Assembly: GCA_032718475.1 (NCBI GenBank)
Contig: JAUCBJ010008721.1
Location: 1-33,388 of the forward strand
Origin: Nemertoderma westbladi
Lineage: Eukaryota; Xenacoelomorpha; Nemertodermatida; Nemertodermatidae
Length of the DNA: 33,388 bases
Reading direction: 5' to 3'
Shown: one piece after another, positions 1 to 9,378 of the stretch
How the letters are laid out: the number at the start of each line of letters is the position of its first letter
Numbering within the stretch: position 1 is the stretch's first letter
Translations under genes and position numbers: made by a program
The notes under the pieces: model-generated
The model's database searches: none
What the model saw: the letters and a program-made list of their open reading frames with translations, nothing else
What the model was told of the DNA's origin: nothing

Positions 1-2
1 CC

Positions 3-55
3 ATGTCCGCTAAAACACGTATATAGCAGAATTACTTTTATGTCCGTTAAAACAC
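3..55. repeat. Two-copy 37-bp direct repeat
   Basis: The 16-base word atgtccgYtaaaacac occurs at 3-18 and again at 40-55, a 37-bp step with one difference. It resembles the outer end of the foldback element far downstream (tatgtccgcaaaagctttta at 30230-30250), so this may be the edge of a related element cut by the window start. That relationship is inferred from about 10 shared bases and is weak. Confidence 0.45.
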
Positions 56-241
56 CTGTAAAGGTACCTTGCGGGCGAGGGGAATATATATACAGTTAGA
101 AAACCTTTTTTAGAGTATTCCAGCGCCGGGGGGGGGAACTGGCCAGCAAAGGCAAACGTATCAGTTATCCCACAAAAGCTTTTACAGAGGGTTGAAGCTG
201 AAAGTTACCGGCAATCTCAGAGACCAATCGTCACTGAAATA

Positions 242-1123
242 ATGAAGGAGAGGGCAGAACTTAGAAAGATCAAGTGTGAAACAGTTCACGATCAGCTGTC
301 CTACGAGTCGAAGTACCTCCGTACACTTTCTTGCGAGAAGGGGGCCTCAGCATGGCTGTCAGCCATCCCTATTCAAAAATACGGATTTTCCCTACATAAA
401 ACAGCCTTCCGGGATAGTCTGTGTTTGCGATATGGGTGGCTGCCAGACAAGTTGCCTTCCCACTGTGTCTGCGGGATTCCATTCGACATCTCACACTGTC
501 TCCATTGCCCGACAGGTGGTTACCCTACCATAAGACACAATGAGATTAGGGACTACCTGGCCGAACTCCTCAATGAGGCAGCTCACGATGTTGAGGTAGA
601 GCCCACCCTACAACCTGTGGAAGACGAGGAGTTCCGGTTGGCTGGCACCACCCGCGAACCGGACGCCCGTCTCGATGTCGCCGCCAGTGGATTATGGGGA
701 GGTCGTTTCGAAAGGATTTACGTCGACGTGAAGATTTTCAACCCTCTATGCGCGTCGAACCCTCGTTCCATTCCCTCCGCATACAGAAAACACGAAGGCG
801 ACAAGCGGAGAAAGTACGAGGAGCGAGTGAACTCGATCGAGCACGCCGGATTCGTGCCCTTCGTCATGGCGACGACGGGTGGAGCCAGCCGAAGTGCGCA
901 TGCCATCATAAACCGGATCGCACTTATAATATCCGAAAAGAGAAACTCTCCCTATTCAAAGACTGTGCCCCTTATAAGAACCCGGTTGAATTTCGCTCTT
1001 CCCCGGTCTTCAATTATGTGTCTACGGGGGGTTAGGACTCCAAAACAGAAACGCCTAATCCAACCCTTCCGTGACATAGGGATGGAGTGCGCGGCGACTG
1101 AGGGGTTAAACGGCGACATCTAA
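242..1123 (+). CDS. C-terminal part of retroelement protein: zinc-binding plus PD-(D/E)xK-like nuclease domain
   Basis: This 293-residue ORF resembles the C-terminus of a large retroelement polyprotein family abundant in sponges, cnidarians and other invertebrates. A C-x-C, H-x2-H-C cluster lies at residues 75-89, followed by the RHNEIRD motif at 98-104. A PD-(D/E)xK-like core then follows: PDARLDV at 140-146 and DVK at 162-164. The expected nuclease role is to cut target DNA during insertion. The ATG at 242 is simply the first in frame. The frame is open back to about 62 and passes through a G9 tract at 128-136, so the copy is probably 5'-truncated and not a self-contained gene. No reverse transcriptase is seen upstream in the window. 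It is followed by an AATAAA signal and a poly(A) tail. Family recognition is from memory of the motif pattern; the nuclease fold is inferred. Confidence 0.7.
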   Translation: MKERAELRKIKCETVHDQLSYESKYLRTLSCEKGASAWLSAIPIQKYGFSLHKTAFRDSLCLRYGWLPDKLPSHCVCGIPFDISHCLHCPTGGYPTIRHNEIRDYLAELLNEAAHDVEVEPTLQPVEDEEFRLAGTTREPDARLDVAASGLWGGRFERIYVDVKIFNPLCASNPRSIPSAYRKHEGDKRRKYEERVNSIEHAGFVPFVMATTGGASRSAHAIINRIALIISEKRNSPYSKTVPLIRTRLNFALPRSSIMCLRGVRTPKQKRLIQPFRDIGMECAATEGLNGDI

Positions 1124-1326
1124 GGGTTCTGGTAACTGGCCGCGAATATGGATAACAATAGTGTAACTGGAGAAAGAAGGTGGACAAAGAAATGATAACT
1201 TCTTATTGATGCTACTTATTGGACCTTCTTTTAATATTAACTATTTTAATAATTTTGTAACTTTAATACAGTACGTTGATTTTATCAGTTTGTGCTACTA
1301 CTACGGCAACATATTACGTTCTTTTG

Positions 1327-1357
1327 AATAAAAAGTGGAGTATCAGAAAAAAAAAAA
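1327..1357 (+). terminator. Polyadenylation signal and poly(A) tail of the retroelement copy
   Basis: AATAAA sits at 1327-1332 and is followed 15 bases later by an uninterrupted A run at 1347-1357. This is the usual 3' end of a non-LTR retrotransposon copied from polyadenylated RNA. The stretch between the stop codon at 1123 and the signal is AT-rich 3' untranslated sequence. Confidence 0.6.
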
Positions 1358-1371
1358 TCCTACTGTACACA

Positions 1372-1460
1372 GTACAGTACCTAATACAGTAATCTTAATC
1401 GTACTTTACTGTACGCAGTACAGCAAAACAATACACGCTCTACTGTATTAGGTACTGTAC
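1372..1460. repeat. 20-bp perfect inverted repeat
   Basis: The word gtacagtacctaatacagta at 1372-1391 is matched exactly by its reverse complement at 1441-1460, with a spacer of about 49 bp. The spacer holds further CTGTAC...GTACAG palindromes. It lies directly after the poly(A) tail. It could be a minimal foldback element or an extruded hairpin; no protein is involved. Confidence 0.7.
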
Positions 1461-1870
1461 CGCTAATCTGCCGTCCAACAGTAAGTAGTGGTTTTGTATT
1501 TAGCAACCCTACATTACAATTAATATACTCCTGATTGCCCCGTCTAATAAATAGAGCAATTTGGGTCTTTATTGGTTGGGCTGGGGTAGTTTGTTTAACA
1601 GTAGAGCGTGCAGGCCTCTCCCGGATACATCTGGAGCTTCCTAACTAACCCAATTCCTGCCCCCTAATACTACAAAATAGAGACAAAATCTGGATTATCA
1701 GCCCCCTAACTGCCGTACCGGCGAACCTGGATCCCTACACCGTAAACCTCTAGCCGCGATAGTACTCCCGCCAGCACTGCTCGCCCTTGAATCCTCCGCA
1801 CTCCCTTCGTCGCTAACCCCCCAATGCGCCCGCCGCGCTTACCGGTAACTTAGCTCTCCGTCATAATGAG
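1461..1870. other. Non-coding stretch, no gene seen
   Basis: No convincing ORF or repeat was found. The last five bases (1866-1870, ATGAG) are the left copy of the target duplication of the next element. Confidence 0.6.
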
Positions 1871-2010
1871 TGACGTATATGAATAGGGGGGTTTGGTGGA
1901 CTTAGTATGACGTATATTAGTGGTGTAAATATAAGTATGGGTATACAACAAACCAAGCATTAGGCCTAGGTGTACTGCATGATTGACAACTATAGCAGAA
2001 GTACTACACA
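1871..2010 (-). repeat. 3' LTR of the Ty3/gypsy element
   Basis: This is the 140-bp copy downstream of pol in element sense, starting tgacgtatat and ending actacaca on the plus strand. It differs from the other LTR at two sites (gtatac/gtatag and catgat/catgac). The TGACGTATAT word occurs twice within it, about 40 bp apart. Confidence 0.95.
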
Positions 2011-2024
2011 TACTTCTTTCCTGC
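2011..2024 (-). promoter_or_regulatory. Putative polypurine tract
   Basis: Read on the minus strand, the sequence just upstream of the 3' LTR is purine-rich (gcaggaaagaagta), as expected for the primer of plus-strand DNA synthesis. Confidence 0.6.
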
Positions 2025-2191
2025 ATTGTTTTTGGTTGCCTAGCAACGATATACTATGTTGCTGAGTTACAGCGCTAGGATACCAATACAGCAAAACTTG
2101 ATTGTTTTTACGGCACTAGAGCATAGAATATATATAGTATTTATATTGTAGGTATAATTCAATGGGTCTCCCTGTCTCCCGATTGTGTATT

Positions 2192-5100
2192 TCACAAATA
2201 TATCGGGTCTGTGAATCCATAGCGCTGGGGGGGTCGGATATTGCGCCCAGAATGTGTAATTGATTGGGTCCGTTGGTCCGCGCGTTGTGGTGGGGTCGGT
2301 GCGGCAATGTCGGCCCAGGTCGGGGGTGTCACTGGCCTAGGGGCCTCGGGCTCTGGGGCAGCGGGCGGAGCGATTTGCGGGATAGCCGGGGGAGGGCTGG
2401 GTAGGATCGGAGTGGGAGTGGGTGGTCCACCTTCCGAGGCGGTGCGTGGGCGGAGGAAGACACGGTTGCGCTGCAGGATGCATCCACTCTCCTGGCGGAC
2501 CATGTAGTCGTGGTTCGCCAGCACCTCGACGACCACGCCTCGTCCCATCCAACGCTTGGTGGTAGCGTCTTGGACGAGGACGGGTGTCCCTACGGGTATG
2601 GCATGGAGGGGGCAGGTACGGAGGTCGTAGGCTGCGCGGAGGTTGCTTTTAGTCTGTTCGGCAACCTCGTCGAGTTCCTGGAAGCTCTTCCTCCACTTGG
2701 GGTCGAATGAGTTGAAGTGGGCGGGCAAAGCTTCCTGGATATTGCGTCCGTAGAGGAGTTCCGCATGTGAGCGCCCTCCATATCATGGGGTGTTGCGGAA
2801 CGCGAGTACACCCTGGGCTATAAGGTCGATGTCGTGGTTGGCGCCCCGGACGAGTCGCTTCATCACCTTGACGGCGGCTTTGGCGTGGCCGTTTGTGCGG
2901 GGTAGGTGGGGCGACGACGGTTTTAAGTGAACCCCCCAGTTGTTGAGGAAGTTCTTCACGGCCTCGGATACGAACTGTGGGCTGCCATCTGGGTGGAACT
3001 CCAGGGGGACTGCTGTGGCGGGGAACAGGAGCCGGAGGTTACGGATGATGGCAGCGGATGTCGTATCGGAACCGAGGAGGAACAACGTGGGCCAGCCGGT
3101 ATATTCGTTGGTGGCGACCATGTAGTTGGTGCTGTCGACGACAAATAGGTCGGCGTGGATCCTCTGGAATGGGCGGGTGGTCTCGGGGTTCCGTTGGAGG
3201 GGTTCTGGTGCGTGGGAGGGCAGGGACGACTGGCAGGACTGGCAGCATTCGATGGCGACGGCGATGTCGTTCGATATCGTAGGCCACCAGACCGACCGGG
3301 CCGCGCGTTCCCGGGTTTTATTGAGTCCCTGGTGGGCGGCGTGGAGCAGTTGGAGGGTGTTGGGCCGGAGCGCCCCCGGGATGTAGACCTGCGGCCCGCG
3401 AAGGATTACTCCATCACGGACCATCAGTTCAGTGCGGTGCTGGAAGTAGGGCCACATGTTGTCATTAGCCAGCCAGCCGTCCCGGATCGTGGCGAGACGC
3501 GCCACGTAGATCGGGTCGACGGCACCGGCTGTCCGGATCTCCTGGAGGCGGGCATCGCGGTCGTCGATCGTCGGAATGGACTCGGCGAGGGCAGCGGAGA
3601 CGATAAACTCGCGGTCGTTGTCATCTTCGGCTGCGAGGAAGAAGTCGTCCGGAGTGGGTTTCTTGCACGGGCAGCGGGAGAACGCGTCGGCAACGAGGTG
3701 GCGGGCCCCTTTCTGGTGGCGCGCGGTAAAGTTAAACCGCGAGAGGGCCGTCTTCAGCTTTAGTACCCGATTGTTAGTGACTTGGTCGAGTCGCCTGTCG
3801 TTTAGGATGGGTATTAAGGGGCTGCAGTCGGTGACTAGTTCGAAGTGGTTCAGCCCGTGTAGAAAGTACCGGCATTTATGAGCCGCCCATGCCGCCCCGA
3901 GGGCCTCCAGCTCGGCCATCCTGGACCAGTTTGCCTCGTGTTTGGCGAGTGTTCGGGAGTCGCACTGGATGGTGAGCCATCGGTTTGGGGCCGGGTGCCA
4001 CTGCTGGAGGAGGAAGCCAAGGCCGTGGAGGCGCGAGGCGTCAGTCAGTAGTTCAGTCCGCCTGTCGGGGTGGAAACCTGAGAGGTATAGTGGACTCGAC
4101 AGCGCGGTCCGGGTTGCCTTGAACGCGTTCTGGTGCTGCGGAAGCCAAACCCAGGCGGCCCTGTCCGTGTTGAGACCGCGGAGGGGGTCGACGAGTTGGG
4201 AGATCTCGGGAGTCGAGTTTCCCAACTGTTGGACGTGGCCCAGGAATGAACGAGGTTCGCGGCGGTTAGTTGGGGCCAGGAAGTGGTGGAGGTCGTCGGT
4301 GAGGGCTGGATCGATATGGTAGTGCCCGTGACTGACAAGGTAGCCCCCGAACCGGACCTCGGGGAGGCAGTACTGAACTTTGTCGGTGTTCAGCAATACG
4401 TTGGTGGTGTCGCAGGCTGCGAGGACGCAGGCGACGGCCTCCGGGTGTTCCTCGGCCGTGTCGGTGTGGATGATGACATCCTCCACTATCCGCCCGATGT
4501 TGGGGACTCCGCTGAGGGCGCGCACCATCCTCGCGTTAAACACATTGGAGCTGCCGTGCCACCCCATGGGCATCCGTCGGTAGCGGAAGCGGCCGCGTGG
4601 GGTTGTGAAGGTGGTGAGACGGCGGCTGGCGAGGTCGAGGCCCACCTGGTGAAACCCTTTAAGACCGTCGAGAACGGTGAAGTAGCGGGCCGAGGTGGGA
4701 ATTCTCGAGACGACGTGGAACGGAGAGGGGGAGAAGTAGTTGGGGCGAACTGTGGCTTTATTAAGTTCGCGTAAATCAACCGTTATGCGGACTTTGTTGG
4801 GGTCGCTTTTCTTCCGCGTGACGACCATCGGGCTGAGCCACTCGCCCGGGTTGTTCTCGTCCACGGCGAGCTCCAGGATTCCCATGGCGATCTGGTTGTC
4901 GAGTTCCCGGTTGAACGCAGCCTCCAGGTTGACAGGGATGGAGCGGTTCGTATAGGACTGGTTGGGCTGGGCGCCGGGGGTGAGGTTTATGGTGAGTTCC
5001 CCTCCCGCCATGATTCGGCACTGCCCTGACAGTGGGCGGGGGAAACGGCGGTGTAGGGCTTCCCAGTCGGAGTGGGCGGATGCTACTGGGGGTGCCGGAG

Positions 5101-5592
5101 CGCCCGGTGGGGATGACAGTGTGTTGGCGTTGGGTTTGGGTGGCCCAACCAGGACTGGTGGCTGGGCATCGGTGGGTGGCAGCGGAGTGATTGGCTTGGT
5201 TTGTTCTATAACCATGTGGTTCGTGATTGCCACCAAGTTGCCACTGCGGAGTATCGGACTCTGCAGTACTCCCAGGGTGAAACACACCCTTCGGGAGAGG
5301 AGGGGCTGTTGCAACCCGTCGAGCACCCATAGGTTGGTGGTGCACACAGTTCCGAGGGCGGTGCACTGGAGGGTGGCGTTAAATATCCCCGTAAAGGTCC
5401 ACCCGAGGCGGCTCCCATTGGTGAGGCGGGGTGCCAGCGGGGTCTCGGAGTCCTTGTGGCTCGTCATCGGTTGGCCATCGGGGTGGCGGAGGTTCTCGTG
5501 GCGGCCTCCGAACGCCCTGTAGATCCGCCAAGGGATGGTGGTCACGTTGGCTCCGGAGTCCTGACAGCTCCGGGATACCTCGGGTCGGGTCT
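2192..5592 (-). pseudogene. Ty3/gypsy pol: protease, reverse transcriptase, RNase H, integrase
   Basis: The frame begins in the protease (CQDSGANVTTIP, active-site DSGA at about 5560). It runs through a 920-residue open stretch starting at 5545. In that numbering, reverse transcriptase covers about 250-430 with FTVLDGLKGFHQ (D293) and RIVEDVII at the polymerase box, where related elements have RIVDDV: the first aspartate is glutamate (E355). RNase H shows TDAS (D502), MAELEAL and VTDC (D573). Integrase shows H735, H738, C768 and C771, then D799 and D853, but the third DDE acid is lysine (NGHAKAAV, K889). A TGA at 2783-2785 interrupts integrase. The same frame then continues without shift to a stop at 2192, through a chromodomain-less tail ending SGRNIRPPQRYGF. 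The protease frame differs from the gag frame, so a shift near 5570-5590 is either programmed or a lesion. Confidence 0.93.
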
Positions 5593-6634
5593 TTGGTGAC
5601 CTGGAAGCCGATGGTCACGGTTTCGAGGGACTCGAGTCTCTCCATGGCCAAGACATCCGGGATGGAGTCCAGGTCGAGTCCGTCCAGGATCGTGGACCAG
5701 ACCTGGGCATTGTGGGCGGACTCGTGGTCGTCCCGTCCGTTGTCGGGTTCCTGGGTGGTGTAGTTGGTCCGTGGGTTCGGCGTTGGACGGCTGCGGCACA
5801 TTCGGTCATAGTGGCCGACTTGGTTGCAGTGGCGGCAACGGGCCATAGCGCCCGGACAACGTTTGCCGGTCTGGTGTGGGGGGTAACCGCACTGAGGGCA
5901 CTTGGAGGATGACTTCGGTTGTCACTCCTCGTGGACCGGGCCCTGTTGGTAGCGCCGGGGTGCGGCTGTAACGCGGGTGACGGCGGCGGTGGGGTTCGAG
6001 GGCAGGGCGAGCTATACGGCGTCCTTGCGTGCTGCCCAGACGGCTTGGGCGAGCCGCAGTGCATTGCCGAGGGAACAGTCGTTGGGGAGGCGGAGGAGTT
6101 GCTCTGTAACTTCTTTGTCACCGAATCCCGCAGTGAACTGGTCCAGGAGGCAGTCCTCTTAGTGGCGAGCGCGGCGAAGTCGCACTTGGCGGCCAGGTCC
6201 CGGAGGGTGACGAGGAAGGACTCCGGACTCTCCTCGGGGAGGCGGTGACGTCGGGCCAACTGCTGCCAGTAAACCCGTTGGTTGGTCCCGCCGTCGATGT
6301 GCCGTCCCAACTGATCGATGACGTCCTCTGAGTTCGCGTTTTGTTTGGTGGTAAGGGCGAGCCCCTTTACTACCGCGTTAGTGGCGCGAGAGAATGCCGC
6401 AGTGAGCGCGGCGCGACGTAGGCGGAGGGTGGATCGACGTAGGTCGTTGGTGACGGCAGCATTCGGGGGATTCGCCGGGTCGGAGATGAACAGGTTGAGG
6501 AGTCCCGATGTGGCGAGGAAGGCGTCCCATTCATCCTTCCAGAGGTCCCACGTTGCCTTCTCTGACTCGATGTCGAAGGCGGGTGGGGAGCTTCGCAGGA
6601 TGAAGGTGTGGGGGTTTCGTGGATCTGTCGCCAT
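5560..6634 (-). pseudogene. Ty3/gypsy gag with two zinc knuckles
   Basis: The likely start is the ATG at 6634-6632 (MATDPRNPHTF); the longer open frame upstream lies in the leader. The N-terminal part is capsid-like (WDLWKDEWDAFL, then SPESFLVTLRDLAAKCDF). Near 6158 the frame shifts by one, and the capsid C-terminus continues in another frame (EDCLLDQFTAGFGDKEVTE). That frame meets TAG at 6012-6014 and TGA at 5922-5924. It then encodes two CCHC-type knuckles, CPQCGYPPHQTGKRC and CRHCNQVGHYDRMC, around 5800-5900, the nucleocapsid signature that binds element RNA. The shift and stops disable this copy. Sequencing error is an alternative for the single-base shift. Confidence 0.85.
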
Positions 6635-6681
6635 GTTGCTAGTGGGGAATAGTAGGAGTTCGTAGGTCCAGTTTATCGGCG

Positions 6682-6701
6682 TGTTCGGCAGCACTGCGCC
6701 A
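6682..6701 (-). promoter_or_regulatory. Putative primer binding site
   Basis: Immediately inside the 5' LTR in element sense the sequence reads TGGCGCAGTGCTGCCGAACA. It begins TGG, as primer sites complementary to a tRNA CCA end do. The tRNA cannot be named from this. Confidence 0.55.
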
Positions 6702-6841
6702 TGACGTATATGAATAGGGGGGTTTGGTGGACTTAGTATGACGTATATTAGTGGTGTAAATATAAGTATGGGTATAGAACAAACCAAGCATTAGGCCTAG
6801 GTGTACTGCATGACTGACAACTATAGCAGAAGTACTACACA
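6702..6841 (-). repeat. 5' LTR of the Ty3/gypsy element
   Basis: This 140-bp copy lies upstream of gag in element sense and should carry the promoter. It ends against ATGAG at 6842-6846. LTRs of 140 bp are short for this superfamily. Confidence 0.95.
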
Positions 6842-7589
6842 ATGAGTAGCTACCGTAGCGGCACATGCAAATCACAAAGTCTGACAGTCTAAGAAATCAC
6901 GTAGGATTATTGTCGAAAGGAATCACATAGAACCATTTACTAAAGGGTAGAAATCATAGTTCCAATTTGTAATTAACAGTGATCGTTGAGATTGATCGAG
7001 AAACACAAACAAGAATCAAACAGAAATTGCAACTTAGCAAATCATTGCAAGAAATCAAAAGGGCAGTAATTTACACAGAAAACTAAGCATCGAATAATAG
7101 TGGAAGGTGAGCTGGGTTGGTTTCGTTTGTGTGTGTGTGTTCGTTAACAATGGAAGTAGGCCAATTTATAGGTGATTTGAGAAGGGTGATGCAATCGATC
7201 TCTCATTGGCTCCCCAATCCGAGCTACCATTAGACCAACCTGGAAGCAGTTAGGCCAATAAGAGAGCCGGATTGTGAACCTATTGCTCCCTGAAATCGCA
7301 AATTGCCACCATATAAGGTAATTTTGCCGATGCTTAATTTCGCGGTACTAATAATATCATGCACAAATATAAATTTAGCGCAATTATAAAGAAATTAAAA
7401 CCAGTAGCTAGGCTCATCAAGGTTAATAACGGCAAGCCCATATCCAAGGTCCAACAAGGACTTGCTACCCTGGAACTATCTACTTATATCCTATTACAAA
7501 ATTACATAGGTAGGCAGTTGTTGTCTATATGTGTTTAGCCTACGGCCATACCTCAGACAGTACTGCACCTACCGGTACGGTGGTACGAG
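6842..7589. other. Non-coding stretch, possibly the LINE 5' leader
   Basis: No ORF is convincing here. A short (GT)n run lies at about 7128-7140. An imperfect inverted pair, ctctcattggc near 7199 and gccaataagagag near 7254, places two CCAAT-type boxes in opposite orientation. The LINE 5' end must lie somewhere in this interval but no target duplication was found to fix it. Confidence 0.45.
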
Positions 7590-8413
7590 ATGCCAGCAGG
7601 CAGGTGGAAAAGTATGCCGTTGCCTGATAACTTACAACATGTTGACGCTATAAGTGTGCTAACAGCCGCACAAATTAATAAGTTGAACAATGCACAGCTG
7701 AAGGAGGCGCTGACACGACTAACTGAGCACCAACAGTTGGGGAATACAGCGAATACCGGTGCCGGTACCTCAACTGCCGGAGTCTCAGGTGGTGTGGGAG
7801 ATGGCGGTGTTAGTAGACAGATTTTGGAGGAGATCAGATCATTAAGGGATGAGGTGAAACAGTTATCGACGCTAAAGGTGAACATCAAAATTAAACTCCG
7901 CATTCTCGATTATTAATCAGCAGCAGGCTTATCTCGAGCGAATCGACGGGGATAAACGGCGACTAAACCTTATTTTCACAGGAGTCGCCGAGGCTACGAT
8001 GGATAATGAAGATAATCTTGTGAATAAGGTTAAAGAAACTGTTCTAGCAATGCAGCTTAACGATGAAATGGTAGAGCAAGTTCAGCACTGGGACATCAGG
8101 CGGCTTGGTCAGCAGCGAAGTGATGCTTGGAGGAGCCGACCAATTCTGGTTGTTGTCCCCAATGCAGAAACGAGCTTAGCGATAATTTCTGCTGCAAAGA
8201 ACCTGAAGACAGCAGGAGATGATTACAGGAAGGTCTATGTAAAGCGGGATACCCATCCCGCTGTCAGACGAGGAGGCTCGTCTGAGGAAGCGGGTCCACG
8301 ATGAGCGTGCTAGGCCGGAAAACCAGGGTGTCACGATTACGTACGATTATAAACGGCGTGTTGTGCTGCGGGAAAATGTACCTATAGATCGATACTCATG
8401 CCCTCTATTTTAG
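7590..8413 (+). pseudogene. LINE ORF1 (coiled coil, RNA-binding type)
   Basis: Three frames together make one ORF1-like protein. 7590-7912 holds a Gly/Thr-rich linker and a heptad-like segment (ILEEIRSLRDEVKQLSTLK). After a one-base shift near 7912 the frame reads QQQAYLERIDGDKRRLNLIF, a typical end of the ORF1 coiled coil. It continues through RPILVVVPNAETSLAII and KVYVKRDTHPAVR. A second shift near 8267 leads to DEEARLRKRVHDE and finally CPLF before TAG at 8411-8413. ORF1 proteins of this kind coat LINE RNA as trimers; that role is by family analogy. The tracked start ATG at 7590 is the first in frame and may not be the natural one. Confidence 0.75.
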
Positions 8414-9376
8414 GGGTGTGGGGCACAGAGTCCCTTCGTCGGGAACTCAGATAATTACAAGGAATTAAGAGTTCTAGCTTGGAATATTTGTAGTGTAAAG
8501 GATAAACTGTTAAATCGAGATGTACTTTCAATTTTAATGGATTACGATGTTGTATTTATTAGCGAAATTAAAACTCGGTGTAACATCAGGATACCTGGAT
8601 TTATCACGTACCCGAATGTGTCTGACTCGCCCCACAGAGGGGGTATCATAATGCTGATTAAGTCAAGCCTCAACGATTATGTTGAAAGAATTGACGCATC
8701 TATTGAGGGACAGATCTGGTTTGAATCGACTCTCATACCCGGGCTGTTATTGGGTGGAATATATATCCCCCCTATGCGGTCACCATACTTTACTGAGTCG
8801 CTGTTAGCGAGTATACACGGAAAACTAATTGAGAATAAGAAAGTCATTGTTTGCGGAGACTTCAACGCACGAGTTGGGAAACCAGATCTACTGATTTTTG
8901 ATGAGGCCTTCACAACGACAGCTGCGATTTATCATGATGTACGTGATATGGTGGTTAATCCGATGGGTACTCGACTTCTGGACGTTTGTCGGTCATCTGA
9001 TTCGGTAGTGCTAAACCATTTGCTCAAACCAGATGGCGCTCAACTAGGTGGAGGACTGTCTTACAGGCAGGGAAAGATCTGGAAGTCTGAAATAGATTTG
9101 GCTGTATCTACGGCGTCGGCATTGAGGTTGGTCAACTCAGTGGAATTAAAACCGGATTATACCTGCTCGGACCACGCACCTTTATCAGTCAACATTCACG
9201 TTGATCCCCAAACTTGTTTCTCGTTACCGAAGTTAGTAGAAAGATCTGAAACTCTGGGTATAAGTATATGTGAGAGATCACAGGGAACTGCTACTACCCC
9301 GCGAACTCTATCTCATAGTAGAGTAAACTGCGAAAGATTTACACAATTAATGACCTCGATAAACCCGCTCCACTGA
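8414..9376 (+). pseudogene. LINE ORF2, endonuclease portion
   Basis: The frame is open from the TAG of ORF1, and the domain starts without ATG at about 8464 (LRVLAWNICSVKDKL, catalytic N). The first ATG is at 8537 (MDYDVVFISEIKT, catalytic E). Further apurinic-endonuclease motifs follow: VIVCGDFNAR (D and N), SEIDLAV and CSDHAPLSV (SDH). The domain nicks target DNA to prime reverse transcription. It shows no change in the catalytic residues I can see. The frame ends at 9376, after a one-base shift near 9345, and the reverse transcriptase continues in another frame (NDLDKPAPLNVNSEE). Confidence 0.88.
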
Positions 9377-9378
9377 AT

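Larger units (their letters stand above)
1871..6841 (-). mobile_element. Complete Ty3/gypsy LTR retrotransposon (4971 bp)
   Basis: Two 140-bp direct repeats (1871-2010 and 6702-6841), both starting TG and ending CA, enclose a minus-strand gag-pol. ATGAG flanks both sides (1866-1870 and 6842-6846), a 5-bp target duplication typical of integrase-mediated insertion. The LTR copies differ at two positions (about 98.6% identical), so insertion is recent on an evolutionary scale. The internal order is gag with two zinc knuckles, protease, reverse transcriptase, RNase H, integrase, which is the Ty3/gypsy order. Gag has a frameshift and two stops, and pol has one in-frame TGA plus substitutions at catalytic positions. 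This copy therefore cannot have moved by itself. Confidence 0.95.

Noticed and set aside
165-190. cacaaaagcttttacag resembling the foldback end (cgcaaaagcttttaca)
   Set aside because: It lies inside an open retroelement coding frame and lacks the rest of the arm; probably chance.
5560-5600. Programmed gag-pol frameshift in the gypsy element
   Set aside because: A frame change is present here, but no clear slippery heptamer or downstream structure was identified, and gag already carries other lesions, so a programmed site is not claimed.
2241-5912. Long plus-strand frames opposite the gypsy pol, and other minus-strand frames within it
   Set aside because: They are shadows in GC-rich coding DNA with no motif; the minus-strand gag-pol explains the region.
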